DNA from: Natronorubrum tibetense GA33
GTDB lineage: Archaea; Halobacteriota; Halobacteria; Halobacteriales; Natrialbaceae
Direction of reading: 5' to 3'
Assembly (NCBI RefSeq): GCF_000383975.1
Contig: NZ_KB913017.1
Location: forward strand, 1,717,105-1,781,104
DNA length: 64,000 bases
Shown: positions 44,563 through 53,796 of the stretch, piece by piece
How positions within the stretch are numbered: position 1 is the first letter of the stretch
How the letters are laid out: every line of letters begins with the position of its first letter
Notes under the pieces: generated by a model
The model's database searches: none
Seen by the model: the letters and a program-made list of their open reading frames with translations, nothing else
Told to the model about the DNA's origin: nothing
Program-made: the position numbers and the translations under genes

Positions 44563-45198
44563 TCAGCAGACTGGCTTCGGATTCGCACCCATCGACTCGA
44601 GGGTCTCGACGTACTCGCCGTAGGCGGCCTCGATCGCCCCGTTCGCGGCCTCTTGTGCGCGCTCGCGGTCCTCCTCGCTCTCACAGACGGTCTCGAGCAA
44701 CTCCTCGGCGCGCTCGAGTTGCACGTCCAGGTCGTCGCCGAACTCGCGGAAGACGCTGGCGGTCTGGGGATCGGCGTCGCCGACGAAGTAGCCGACGACC
44801 TGCTCCTTCGAACGCTTGCTCGCGAGAACCCGGCCGACGAAGGCGCCGACGCGTTCGACCGTCGACTCGAGACCGCGCAGGTACTCGTGGAGTGCGGGGA
44901 TCTCGCGCGGTTCGTACGCCTCGTCCTCGAGGTGGTCGAGGACGGTCTCGTAGTGGTCCCGTTCTTCCCCAGCGGTGGCTTCGAACGCCTCGCGCGCTTC
45001 CTCGTGGGGCTCGCTGTCGGCCCACTCGAGGAACGTCTCCCAGGCGGCGTGTTCGGCGTCGGCGGTCGCGCGGAGGACGGGTTCGGTGTCGATGTCGCCG
45101 CCGGTGTCGGCGTACAGCGACTTCGACGACCCGAGTCGGGAGAGTGCAGTCTGGTTGTCTTCGCGGACGGCTTCGAAGAAGGCATCGGCGTCGGTCAT
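44563..45198 (-). CDS. Rubrerythrin/ferritin-like diiron protein
   Basis: The protein has 211 residues. The four-helix ferritin-like fold is suggested by ATADAEHAAWETFLEW, EAREAFEATAGEERDHYETVL and the later RAEELLETVCESEEDRER helix, with E-x2-H-type metal ligands. No rubredoxin domain is present, so it is a rubrerythrin-like erythrin. It may reduce peroxides or handle iron (family inference). The start at ATG 45198 matches the family N terminus. Confidence 0.75.
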   Translation of the reverse strand: MTDADAFFEAVREDNQTALSRLGSSKSLYADTGGDIDTEPVLRATADAEHAAWETFLEWADSEPHEEAREAFEATAGEERDHYETVLDHLEDEAYEPREIPALHEYLRGLESTVERVGAFVGRVLASKRSKEQVVGYFVGDADPQTASVFREFGDDLDVQLERAEELLETVCESEEDRERAQEAANGAIEAAYGEYVETLESMGANPKPVC

Positions 45199-45382
45199 AC
45201 TGGATCGTTCGACCGGACTCGAGTTAGTAGTGTCGTGATCGTCGGTTCTTCGCTGTCCCCGCCGGAGCCGGAATCGTCGGGCAGTAGTTGGTCCATTCGG
45301 ACCGATAGGCACCGACTACTCACGAGATTCGAACACTAACGTAGCCATAACAATCACTTGCAAACGACTGTCTCCAATCGTA

Positions 45383-46585
45383 ATGAAACGACGAACGTAT
45401 CTCGCAACCGCGACCGCTGCGGCGGCTACCGTCGCCGGCTGCTCCGCCCTGACTGGGTCAGAAACTAGCGACGGAGAAAACGGCGACGACGGCGAAAACG
45501 GCAACGGCAACGGGTCGCCGGATCCGGTCAACGAGGATCCCGGCTCGTTCGACGAGTTCGAGGATCTCTCGAAGTGGACGGTCGAAGAGGGATCGCTCAC
45601 CGCGGATGAAGACCGCGTCTACGCGGGGACACAGTCCGCTCGGATGGACGCCGACGGCTCGACCGAACGGATCATGATCAAGCGGGAGTTCGAGACTCCG
45701 CGCGACCTCTCCGATGAGTTCCCCGCGCTGGCGTTTGCGAGCGATCACGACGTTAGCCCGACCGTCCAGCTTACGGACACCGACGGCGATCGCCTGCTAC
45801 TCCAGTGTGCCGTGCGCGAAGACGGCCCGTTCGTCCACCACGATCTGGGCGTTCTCGACACCGATGGCGACCCCGACCTGGGCTCGATCGAACACACCAA
45901 GATCTCCGTCTGGGCCGGCGACCGCGAGCTATCCCTCTGGTGTGACGACTACCACTTCGTCGGGCGACCCGAAACCGGGAAGGTGCTGTTACAGTTCCCC
46001 GAGAGTACTCCCGACGTCGCCAACGGGGCCGGGCCGCTCCTCGCGGAGTACGACGTCCCCGGAACGGCCTTCGTGAGCACCGACTACGTCGGCTCTTCCG
46101 GCTACCTCTCCCACTCCGACCTCGAGTCCCTCCAGGACGACGGCTGGACCGTCGCCAGCGGCGGTGCCAGGGGGACCGACCTCACCCAGCACGGCGAGAG
46201 CCGACAGGAGGAGGAGTTCAGCCGCGCTGCGGAATGGCTCGACGACAACGGCTTCGACAGCGCCTACTTCTCCTACGGGCTCAACCGCTACGACGAGTCG
46301 TCGCTCGAACTCGCGAAAGAATACTCCGAGGTCGCGTTCGTCGGCGGCTACGCGGGCCACGGCAACCTCAGCAACCCGCACCTGGCCCCCCGTGCGACCA
46401 ACCCCGATCCCGCTGACGCCGCGCAACTCCTCGAATGGACCGCCGACTACCGGCTGATCACGACGCTCTCCTACCGGAACGTCGGCGAGTCGCTCGACGA
46501 ACTCGAAGCCGTCCTCTCGGCGCTCGACGATCACGACGTCGATGTCGTTACCCCCGACGACGTCGCCGCCGACAACCTCCACTGA
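45383..46585 (+). CDS. Lipoprotein with polysaccharide-deacetylase-like domain
   Basis: The protein has 400 residues. The N terminus MKRRTYLATATAAAATVAGC is a twin-arginine-like lipoprotein signal with lipobox TVAGC. An acidic Gly/Asn linker follows, then a beta-sandwich (about 55-190). The last ~190 residues have the order of a NodB-type domain (GTAFVSTDYVG..., ...GWTVASGG..., ...YFSYGLNRYD...). The usual metal-binding H-x3-H is replaced near DLTQHGESRQ, so activity is doubtful. It would be a cell-surface carbohydrate-related protein. Confidence 0.72.
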   Translation: MKRRTYLATATAAAATVAGCSALTGSETSDGENGDDGENGNGNGSPDPVNEDPGSFDEFEDLSKWTVEEGSLTADEDRVYAGTQSARMDADGSTERIMIKREFETPRDLSDEFPALAFASDHDVSPTVQLTDTDGDRLLLQCAVREDGPFVHHDLGVLDTDGDPDLGSIEHTKISVWAGDRELSLWCDDYHFVGRPETGKVLLQFPESTPDVANGAGPLLAEYDVPGTAFVSTDYVGSSGYLSHSDLESLQDDGWTVASGGARGTDLTQHGESRQEEEFSRAAEWLDDNGFDSAYFSYGLNRYDESSLELAKEYSEVAFVGGYAGHGNLSNPHLAPRATNPDPADAAQLLEWTADYRLITTLSYRNVGESLDELEAVLSALDDHDVDVVTPDDVAADNLH

Positions 46586-46706
46586 TCACGCCGTTCGCTC
46601 ATCGCTTCCCGTGGACCGTTTTTTCGTGCCTGTTTCGGCCTCGATCGCGCTGCTCAGCCGTCACGATCGTATCCGTCGTAACGACCGCTGACCGATCCAC
46701 ACCCCT

Positions 46707-46714
46707 CATATATC
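46707..46714 (+). promoter_or_regulatory. TATA box of the histidine kinase at 46736
   Basis: CATATATC lies 22-29 bases before ATG 46736 and only 4-11 before a GTG at 46718, which decides for the ATG. Confidence 0.6.
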
Positions 46715-46735
46715 ACTGTGACGTACGAGTCTCGA

Positions 46736-47908
46736 ATGCTGTCTCGTTCGCACTCCATCTCGGTACTGGGTGTCCTCTTTATCATGATCGCAGTAGGACA
46801 GTCGGCCTTCGAGATTGCTCAGGGGAACCCGCTTTCGGAAACGGGTATCGACTTCGTTCTAATCAGTCTCCCGGGGATGCTGTTACTGTACGTAGGGCGG
46901 TGGTTGTCGACCATCGACGTCGATCGAGCGCTGTATCTCCGTATCGCCGGGTGGTGTCTCGGCGGTATCGGTGTGATGCTCGTCTTTCTCTTTCTCCGAG
47001 CCATTCACCCGGGAGTCGCCACCTCCTTTACGTTCGGAGAGCGAGCGATCGCGGTCGCACTCGGCTCCGTCGCGGGCCTGGCAATCGGTATTCACGACGC
47101 ACGGGCGATCATCAGGGAACACGAAGCGAAACGGCGAAACGATCAGTTGGAACGGGCACGAGCGGAACTCGACCGACGTAACGACGAACTGAGGGCGGTC
47201 CGCGACGAACTCGAGGAGACGGTCGACGAGGTAAAGCGCTCGAACGAGCGATTGGACCACTTCGCGTCGATCGCGTCCCACGATCTGCGAGAACCGCTCC
47301 GGATGATCTCGAGCTATCTGGATCTCATAGAAGACAGACACGCTGACGACCTCGATTCGGACGGCAAGGAGTTTCTCGAATACGCTATCGATGGTGCCGA
47401 ACGCATGACGGAGATGATCGACGGACTGCTCGCGTACTCGCGGATCGAGACGCAGGGTGATCCGTTCGAACCGGTCGATCTGGACGCCGTCCTCGCGGCC
47501 GTTCGCGACGATCTGCAGTTCAGAATCGACGAATACGACGCCGAGATCACGACCGAATCGCTCCCTCACGTTCGCGGCGACGCGACTCAACTTCGACAGC
47601 TGTTTCAGAACCTGCTCTCGAACGCGATCGAGTACAGCGACGACCCGCCTCGAGTGGACGTGACCGCCGCGGAGCGGGACTCCGAATGGGCCATCCTGGT
47701 CCGGGACGAGGGCGTCGGTATCGATCCCGACGATCAGGAACGCGTCTTCGAGCTCTTCCAGCGTCTCCACACAGTCGACGAATCCCCCGGCTCGGGAATC
47801 GGACTGGCGTTTTGCCGCCGAATCGTCGACCGCCACGGCGGGACGATTCGGGTCGACTCCGAACCCGGCGAGGGCTCGACGTTTTCGGTCACGTTCCCGA
47901 AAGCGTAG
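46736..47908 (+). CDS. Membrane sensor histidine kinase
   Basis: The protein has 390 residues. Three or four membrane helices fill the first 130 residues. A coiled coil follows (about 135-175), then the HisKA domain with the phospho-acceptor in HFASIASHDLREPLRM. The HATPase domain shows an N box (FQNLLSNAIEYS), G1 (DEGVGIDPDDQERVFELF) and G2 (GSGIGLAFCRRIV). It autophosphorylates on histidine; no response regulator is encoded nearby. Its HisKA/HATPase half is nearly identical in sequence to the kinase at 50441-52021. Confidence 0.93.
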   Translation: MLSRSHSISVLGVLFIMIAVGQSAFEIAQGNPLSETGIDFVLISLPGMLLLYVGRWLSTIDVDRALYLRIAGWCLGGIGVMLVFLFLRAIHPGVATSFTFGERAIAVALGSVAGLAIGIHDARAIIREHEAKRRNDQLERARAELDRRNDELRAVRDELEETVDEVKRSNERLDHFASIASHDLREPLRMISSYLDLIEDRHADDLDSDGKEFLEYAIDGAERMTEMIDGLLAYSRIETQGDPFEPVDLDAVLAAVRDDLQFRIDEYDAEITTESLPHVRGDATQLRQLFQNLLSNAIEYSDDPPRVDVTAAERDSEWAILVRDEGVGIDPDDQERVFELFQRLHTVDESPGSGIGLAFCRRIVDRHGGTIRVDSEPGEGSTFSVTFPKA

Positions 47909-48303
47909 CGGCGTCTCGAATCGGTTCTCGAGGATGCGTTCGCTCGCGATACCGAAGCCGACTCTTTCACTTCGTCGCTCGCGGTTTCACCGCTCGCCGT
48001 TCGGAGATTCTTGCTGCGGTCGAATCACCCGTCAGTCGTCGGCTTCGCCTGTTCCGCAGGTCACTTGCTTCCCCGCTCCACCACGAGGCCTCGTTTTATT
48101 CGGCCTCGCCCTGCTCCGCGGGTCGGCTTCGCCTCCCCGCTCCACTACGAAGCTTCGTTCGCTCCGCTCACTCAGCTTCGCCTGTTCCGCGGTTCGCCTA
48201 CCGGCTCACCGCTTCACTTCGAGGCCTCGTTTTACTCGGCCTTGCCCTGCTCCGCGGGTCGGCTACGCCTCCCCGCTTCGCCTCGAGGCGGAGTTCGCTT
48301 TGC
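47909..48303. repeat. Degenerate ~65-base tandem repeat without gene
   Basis: Four units begin at 48049, 48111, 48182 and 48247 with CTG(C/T)TCCGCGG(G)TCGGCT-type sequence followed by CCCCGCT, GAGGCCTCG and GCTCACTC blocks. The whole stretch from about 47940 has this composition. Reading frames are open on both strands only because of the repeat. It lies between the convergent kinase and rhodanese genes. Confidence 0.65.
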
Positions 48304-49167
48304 TCACTCCGCCTCGCCTTTCTCAATAGGCGCGTTGACCAAATTCCCCCACTCGGTCCAGGAGCCGTCGTAGTTGACGGTGTCCTCGTAGCCGAGCAGT
48401 TCGTGGAGCGCGAACCAGGCGACCGACGATCGCTCGCCGATGCGGCAGTAGGCGACGGTCGTCTCGTCCCCGTCGATGTCCTCGTCGGCGTAGAGCTCCT
48501 CGAGTTCGTCGTACTCTTTGAACGTCCCGTCGTCGTTGGTCACGGCGGCCCACGAGATGTTCTTCGCGCCGGGGATGTGGCCGCCGCGCTGGGCGGTCTC
48601 CTGCAGGCCTGGCGGGGCGAGAATCTCGCCGCTGAACTCCTCGGGCGAGCGAACGTCGACGAGCGGCACGCCGCGGTCGATCGCGTTCTCGACGTCCTCG
48701 CGGTAAGCGCGGATGCTCTCGCGCGGGCCGGCGGCGTCGTACTCGACGGCCGAGAAGTCGGGCTCCTCGCCCGTCGTCGGATAGTCGTTCTCGAGCCAGT
48801 ACTCGCGACCGCCGTCTAACAGGTAGACGTCCTCGTGGCCGTAGTACTTGAACTGCCAGTAGGTGTAGGCGGCGAACCAGTTCGAGTTGTCGCCGTAGAG
48901 GACGACGGTGGAGTCCTCGCTGATGCCGTGGGAGCCGAGGAGGTCCTCGAAGGCGTCCTTGGTGAGGACGTCTCGAGTGGTCTGATCCTGGAGTTGGGTC
49001 TCCCAGTTGAATCCGATCGCGCCGGGTGCGTGGGCCTCTTCGTAGGCTTCCGTGTCGACGTCGACTTCGACCAGCCGGAGGTCGTCGTCGTCGCTCTGGA
49101 AGTCGTCGAGTCGCTCTTCGACCCAATCAGCCGTGACGAGTACGTCGTTGGCGTAGTCTGTTGCCAT
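48304..49167 (-). CDS. Rhodanese-type sulfurtransferase
   Basis: The protein has 287 residues and two rhodanese domains. The first is inactive (LLDGGREYWLEN end). The second carries the active-site loop TVAYCRIGERSS, where the Cys forms the persulfide. VLVTADWVEERL and GHIPGAKNISW are typical of thiosulfate sulfurtransferases. It is probably cytoplasmic, in sulfur transfer or cyanide detoxification. ATG 49167 is chosen. A second rhodanese gene is divergent from it, 283 bases away. Confidence 0.92.
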   Translation of the reverse strand: MATDYANDVLVTADWVEERLDDFQSDDDDLRLVEVDVDTEAYEEAHAPGAIGFNWETQLQDQTTRDVLTKDAFEDLLGSHGISEDSTVVLYGDNSNWFAAYTYWQFKYYGHEDVYLLDGGREYWLENDYPTTGEEPDFSAVEYDAAGPRESIRAYREDVENAIDRGVPLVDVRSPEEFSGEILAPPGLQETAQRGGHIPGAKNISWAAVTNDDGTFKEYDELEELYADEDIDGDETTVAYCRIGERSSVAWFALHELLGYEDTVNYDGSWTEWGNLVNAPIEKGEAE

Positions 49168-49450
49168 ACCAGAACCAACGGCTGGGACGGTCTTAGTGGC
49201 ACTCGAAGCGGATAATTCGGACACGGGTCGACTGTGACGGTGACTGTTGCCGCTATCTCGAACGGCCGATATCGCGTCGATTCGGCGCTGGAGTCCACTG
49301 CCAGTGAGTTATAGCATCGGCCGACATACGACGAGGTTCAGCGACTCGACAACTCGCCAATCGGCGGAGATACTTGCCGGGAGCTCGGTACCCAGGGGAG
49401 TGGTGCCGGGATCGGTGTGTTCTCGGGGGTGACCCGACAACCCCCCGCCA

Positions 49451-50248
49451 ATGGACGAATCCGTCGTCGTCACCCCGGACTGGCTCGCAGCGCATCTTGA
49501 GGACCCGCAGGTATGCGTCGTCGACGTTCGCGATCCGTGGGAGTACGACGGGATCGGACACGTTCCCGGCGCCGTCAGTATCCCCTTCGACAGCTATCGC
49601 GACGAAACGGACGTCGACCGCGGGACGCTGCCCGGCGCCGATGCCTTCGCCGAACTGCTCTCCGAGGCCGGCATTGCTCCCGCCGATACTATCGTTGCCT
49701 ACGACGACACCCACGGCGTGTTCGCCGCGCGGTTCGTGCTGACCGCGCTCGAGTATGGCCACGACGACGTGCGTCTGCTTGACGGCGACTACAGCGCCTG
49801 GAACCGCGACCACGAGACGACGAGCGACGCGCCGGATATCGAGCCGACGACGTACGATCCCGACCCGCTCTCGCGCGAGGAGAGTCCGTTAGTCGGTTTC
49901 GAGGCCGTCGAGGCGGCCCTCGAGCGCGACGCGGTCTTCGTCGACACGCGTGAGGTCGACGAGTTCGAGGAGGCCAGACTGCCGGGTGCGGTCCGGTTCG
50001 ACTGGCGCGAGGTCGTCGACGACGAGACGCGGCGGCTGAAGCCGAGAGACGACCTCGAGGCCCTGTTGGCCGAGTACGGCATCACGTCGGATCGCGAGAT
50101 CGTCCTCTACTGTAACACCGCACGCCGGATCAGCCACACCTACGTCGTCCTCCGGGCGCTGGGCTACGAGGATGTCGCCTTCTACGAGGGCAGTCTCACG
50201 GAGTGGCTGGCCAACGACGGCGAGGTCGAGCGAGGCGCGGTCGACTGA
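49451..50248 (+). CDS. Second rhodanese-type sulfurtransferase
   Basis: The protein has 265 residues and again two rhodanese domains: VVVTPDWLAAHLEDPQVCVVDVRDPWEYDGIGHVPGA in the first, and the active Cys in VLYCNTARRISHTY in the second. The loop differs from the neighbouring enzyme (NTARR instead of RIGER), so substrates may differ. It is divergent from the rhodanese at 48304-49167. Both are flanked outward by related histidine kinases. Confidence 0.92.
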   Translation: MDESVVVTPDWLAAHLEDPQVCVVDVRDPWEYDGIGHVPGAVSIPFDSYRDETDVDRGTLPGADAFAELLSEAGIAPADTIVAYDDTHGVFAARFVLTALEYGHDDVRLLDGDYSAWNRDHETTSDAPDIEPTTYDPDPLSREESPLVGFEAVEAALERDAVFVDTREVDEFEEARLPGAVRFDWREVVDDETRRLKPRDDLEALLAEYGITSDREIVLYCNTARRISHTYVVLRALGYEDVAFYEGSLTEWLANDGEVERGAVD

Positions 50249-50440
50249 GTACGGCGAAAGCGACCTCGAGACAGGGCTCGCTGACGACGTTTCCCGGGAG
50301 CGTCGAGGACGAGGATGAGGGAAGCGAGGCCGACCGGTAAAACAACGCGAGACTGGCGGAGCGCACGCTCGAAACGCGAGGACCGTTGACGACCTCTTGA
50401 GACGTGAGGGCCCCGAGTCGGAACACCGAAACGCCTGCTC

Positions 50441-52021
50441 TCACCGGTTTGCCGTCTCTGCTGCGGGAAGCGTAAACAGAAACGTCGTCCCGTCTCCCGG
50501 CTCGGAGTCGACCCAGATCTCGCCGCCGTGGCGCTCGACGATCCGTTCACAGAGCGCGAGCCCGATCCCCGTTCCGGCGTGTTCCTCGTGGCTGTGGAGT
50601 CGCTCGAAGACGTCGAAGATCCGCTCCTGATCGTCGGGGTCGATTCCGATCCCCGCGTCGCTGACCGAGATGGTCCACTCGCCGCCCGTCCGCTCGGCGT
50701 CGACGTAAATCCGCGGCGTCTCGTCCCCGCTGTAGGTCAGGGCATTGGTCAGGAGGTTCTGAAACACCTGCCGTAACTGCTCGCCGTCACCATGAACGCG
50801 CGGCAACGACGCCGCCGAGAGATCCGCGCCGGCTTCCTCGATCCTGAACTGCAGATCGTCGCGGACGGCCGCGAGCACGGCGTTCAGATCGACCGGTTCG
50901 AACGGATCGCCCCGGGTTTCGATCCGCGAGTAGGCGAGCAAGCCGTCGATCATGTCGCGCATTCGCTCGGCGCCGTCGACGGCGTACTCGAGGAACTCCT
51001 CGCCGTCCGCGTCGAGCTCATCTCCGTACTGTCGTTCGATGAGCCCGAGATAGCTCGAGACCATCCGCAGGGGTTCTTGCAGGTCGTGGGAGGCGGTGTA
51101 GGCGAACTGCTCGAGTCGTTCGTTGGATGCCTCGAGTTTCCGCTGATAGCGTTCGCGCTCGAGTTCGTAGCTCACCCAGTTGCCGAGCAGTTCGACGAAC
51201 GTCACCTCCCAGTCGGTGAACGCCTCGCTTCGGGCCTCCATATCATAGAAACAGAAGGTGCCGTACACCTCGCCGTCGACGGTGATTGGCGTTCCGAGAT
51301 AACAGGAGATGCCCCACTCGGCGGTGGCCGCTCGATCGGCCAACTCCGGTGTGTCCGTCTCGATGTCCCGCAGCACGAGCGTCTCCTCGCTACTGACGGC
51401 GCGCTCGCAGCTCGTCTGCGACAGCGGAGCGGTATCTCCCGCCTCGATGTCGGCGTCGGTTGGCGTGTCGACCGCCTCGAAGATGTATTCGTCGGCGTCC
51501 TCGTGAACGCGCGACAGCGTCGCGTACTCCGTCCCGATCGTCCGGCGAACGACAGCCAGCAGACCGTCGATCTGGTCGCGAAACGCTCGTTGGGGATCCG
51601 CGATGACCTCGTAGGCGTCGTGCAGCGCCTGCTCGCGTTTCTGGAGTCGCTCCTTCCGCAGAATCCGCTCCGTGATATCCCGGAAGTAGACCGTCAGTCC
51701 CGTCTCGGAGGGGTAAGCGCGGATCTCGAGCCAGATCCCGAGCGATTCGGAGAACTCCTGGAACGTGACCGGTTCCTGTGCCGCCATCGCGCGCTCGTAC
51801 TCTCGCTGGAACATCGAGTCGACCGCGTCGGGAAACGCGCCCCAGATGGCCGTTCCGAGCAGTTCCGTCTCGGATCGCTCGAGGACCTGCTCGGCCTGCG
51901 CGTTGAGAAAGGTAAATTGCCACTCTTCGTCGAGCGCGAAGACGGCATCGGTGATGCGTTCGTACACTGTCGACGCTGCGTCACCGTCCTGTGAGTTGGA
52001 TCGCTCCGATCCGTCGGCCAT
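50441..52021 (-). CDS. PAS/GAF sensor histidine kinase
   Basis: The protein has 526 residues and is soluble. A PAS domain is at about 15-125 (DAVFALDEEWQFTFLNAQAEQVLERS...GLTVYFRDITERI). A GAF domain is at about 155-305 (ATLSRVHEDADEYIFEAV...GTPITVDGEVYGTFCFYD). HisKA contains YTASHDLQEPLRM, and the HATPase G1/G2 boxes read DAGIGIDPDDQERIF and GTGIGLALCERIV. It senses an internal signal. Its catalytic half is a close paralogue of the membrane kinase at 46736. GTATAAA (52047-52053) gives a leaderless start at ATG 52021. Confidence 0.93.
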   Translation of the reverse strand: MADGSERSNSQDGDAASTVYERITDAVFALDEEWQFTFLNAQAEQVLERSETELLGTAIWGAFPDAVDSMFQREYERAMAAQEPVTFQEFSESLGIWLEIRAYPSETGLTVYFRDITERILRKERLQKREQALHDAYEVIADPQRAFRDQIDGLLAVVRRTIGTEYATLSRVHEDADEYIFEAVDTPTDADIEAGDTAPLSQTSCERAVSSEETLVLRDIETDTPELADRAATAEWGISCYLGTPITVDGEVYGTFCFYDMEARSEAFTDWEVTFVELLGNWVSYELERERYQRKLEASNERLEQFAYTASHDLQEPLRMVSSYLGLIERQYGDELDADGEEFLEYAVDGAERMRDMIDGLLAYSRIETRGDPFEPVDLNAVLAAVRDDLQFRIEEAGADLSAASLPRVHGDGEQLRQVFQNLLTNALTYSGDETPRIYVDAERTGGEWTISVSDAGIGIDPDDQERIFDVFERLHSHEEHAGTGIGLALCERIVERHGGEIWVDSEPGDGTTFLFTLPAAETANR

Positions 52022-52046
52022 TGGAGACAGTTGAGGTACGTCGTCC

Positions 52047-52053
52047 GTATAAA
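52047..52053 (-). promoter_or_regulatory. TATA box of the PAS/GAF kinase
   Basis: TTTATAC on the minus strand, 26-32 bases before ATG 52021. Confidence 0.55.
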
Positions 52054-53493
52054 CTATCTGCCAACGTCCGACCAGTTTGGGGCCGTCGAGTACGCACTCG
52101 AGGACAACTCGTCGAACGCGGCGTACACGGCTTCCGAGAGCGCCGGATGCACGTGCACCGGGTCGGCGACGTCGTCGACGGTCCCCGACCCGCTGTCCAT
52201 CGCGACGACGACCTCCTGAATCAGCGTCGAGGCCTGCGGACCGACGATATGGCAGCCCAGGATCTCACCGTCGGGGCTCGCGAGTACCTTCACGAACCCG
52301 TCGTCGGCCTCGAGGATCATCCCCAGCGGCGCGGCGTCGAAGGGGACTGTTGCGGACTCGTACTCCGTGCCCGCCTCCTCGAGTGCTTCCTCCGTCCGTC
52401 CCACGCTCGCGACCTGCGGGCTGGTGAAAATGGCGTGGGGCATTGCGTGGTAGTCGACCTCGCGCCCGGCGTCGTCGAGTACGTTTGCCGTAACGATTCG
52501 CGTCTCGTAGTCCGCCGCGTGTTTGAACGGCTGCTCGCCGACGATATCGCCGAGGGCCCAGACGTCGTCGCAAGTCGTCTCGAGACGGTCGTCCACTTCG
52601 ACGTAATCGTCGTCGTCGGTTTCGACGCCCGTAGCCCCGAGGTTCAGCGTATCCGTGTTCGGCCGTCGCCCGGTTGCGAGCAGGAGGGCAGCGGCCTCGA
52701 GGTCGATCGCGTCGTCGCCGGCTTCGTTGTCGCTCGATTCGGCGGTGACTCCGACACCAGTATCGCGCTCCTCGACCGACGCGGCCTCGTACCCGGCGTA
52801 GACGTCGCAGTAGCGCTCGAGCGAGTTCGTCACGACCTCGCTCACGTCGTCGTCCTCGCGCGGGACGAGCGTCTCGCTACGCCCGATCATCGTCACGTCG
52901 GTTCCCAGTGCGCCGAAGAAATAGCCCAGTTCGGCTCCGATGTAGCCGCCGCCGACGATCGCGAGGGAATCGGGCTGGTCGTCGAGAAAGAGCGCGTCGT
53001 CGCTCGTGAGGAAGTCGACGTCCTCGAGGCTGTCGATCGGCGGGATCATCGGTCGACCCCCGACCGCGAGAACGACGGTCTCGCCGCGGATCTCGACGTT
53101 GTCAGCGTCGCGGTCGTTCGGCTCGACCTCGAGCGTGCGCTCGTCGACGAACCGACCCTCGCCGCGGTAGAGCGTGAGGCTCTCGCTCTCCTCGAAGCTC
53201 GACTCCTGGTTCTCCGCCTTCTCGTAGACCGTGTCGTGAATCGAGGACGTGATCTCGCCGTAGTCGACGTCGCCCAGTTCGGCCGCGATTCCAAACTCCG
53301 GCGCGCGTCGAACCTCCTCGACCACGTCGGCCCGGTGGATCAGCGCCTTCGAGGGGATACAACCCCGTGTGATGCAGGCCCCGCCGAGCGGGCCGCGTTC
53401 GATCACGGCGGCCTCGAGTCCCCGTTCGGCGGCCGCAGTTGCGACCTGGCTGCCGGAGCCGCCACCGACCACGACGATATCGTACTCGTCCAT
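52054..53493 (-). CDS. Dihydrolipoamide-dehydrogenase-like flavoprotein disulfide reductase
   Basis: The protein has 479 residues. An FAD-binding N terminus DIVVVGGGSGSQVATAAAERGLEAAVIERGPLGG and the redox disulfide GGACITRGCIPSKAL are visible. The NAD-binding VGGGYIGAELGYFFGALGTDVTMIGR and the C-terminal HVHPALSEAVYAAF complete the pyridine-nucleotide disulfide oxidoreductase family. The active-site loop (GGACITRGCIPSK) differs a little from lipoamide dehydrogenase (usually GGTCLNVGCIPSK). Mercuric- or mycothione-reductase-like roles are therefore alternatives. No 2-oxoacid dehydrogenase genes are nearby. Confidence 0.88.
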   Translation of the reverse strand: MDEYDIVVVGGGSGSQVATAAAERGLEAAVIERGPLGGACITRGCIPSKALIHRADVVEEVRRAPEFGIAAELGDVDYGEITSSIHDTVYEKAENQESSFEESESLTLYRGEGRFVDERTLEVEPNDRDADNVEIRGETVVLAVGGRPMIPPIDSLEDVDFLTSDDALFLDDQPDSLAIVGGGYIGAELGYFFGALGTDVTMIGRSETLVPREDDDVSEVVTNSLERYCDVYAGYEAASVEERDTGVGVTAESSDNEAGDDAIDLEAAALLLATGRRPNTDTLNLGATGVETDDDDYVEVDDRLETTCDDVWALGDIVGEQPFKHAADYETRIVTANVLDDAGREVDYHAMPHAIFTSPQVASVGRTEEALEEAGTEYESATVPFDAAPLGMILEADDGFVKVLASPDGEILGCHIVGPQASTLIQEVVVAMDSGSGTVDDVADPVHVHPALSEAVYAAFDELSSSAYSTAPNWSDVGR

Positions 53494-53574
53494 GGAGCCT
53501 TCCCACCACGAACGGGGTCGTAAAACCGGCGCGTGCTCTGGCCGGTGTCACCGTAACGGCCGATTCGTTCCCGT

Positions 53575-53796
53575 TTAGAGCCAGTCGTCGCCCGGATCGT
53601 CGTCCGTCGCCTCCCTGTACGATTTGACCGCCTCCGCGAGGTTCTCGAGCGCCGCCTCGGGCGTCTGGCCCTGACTCGAGACCCCCGTCACCTCGTCGTC
53701 GGCGATGTGAAGTCCGTGCTCGTTCTCGCGCATGGTGACGTCCGCGTCCTCGAGCCCCTCGTACTCCGAGGGATCTGCGTCTGCATCGGAACTCAT
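53575..53796 (-). CDS. HicB-family antitoxin-like protein, no HicA beside it
   Basis: The 73-residue MSSDADADPSEYEGLEDADVTMRENEHGLHIADDEVTGVSSQGQTPEAALENLAEAVKSYREATDDDPGDDWL has the HicB partial RNase H fold: 'G-L-H-I-A-D-D-E-V-x-G-V-x-S-Q-G-x-T-x-E-E-A-L-x-N-L-x-E-A-V'. HicB normally neutralises the HicA mRNA interferase, but no hicA-like frame lies on either side. It may be orphaned or act alone. The TATA-like GTATTTC at about 53822-53828 (minus strand) fits ATG 53796. Confidence 0.8.
   Translation of the reverse strand: MSSDADADPSEYEGLEDADVTMRENEHGLHIADDEVTGVSSQGQTPEAALENLAEAVKSYREATDDDPGDDWL

Noticed and set aside
47934-48329. Several overlapping open frames in the repeat region
   Set aside because: They are open only because of the degenerate tandem repeat; all frames look alike and none has a domain.
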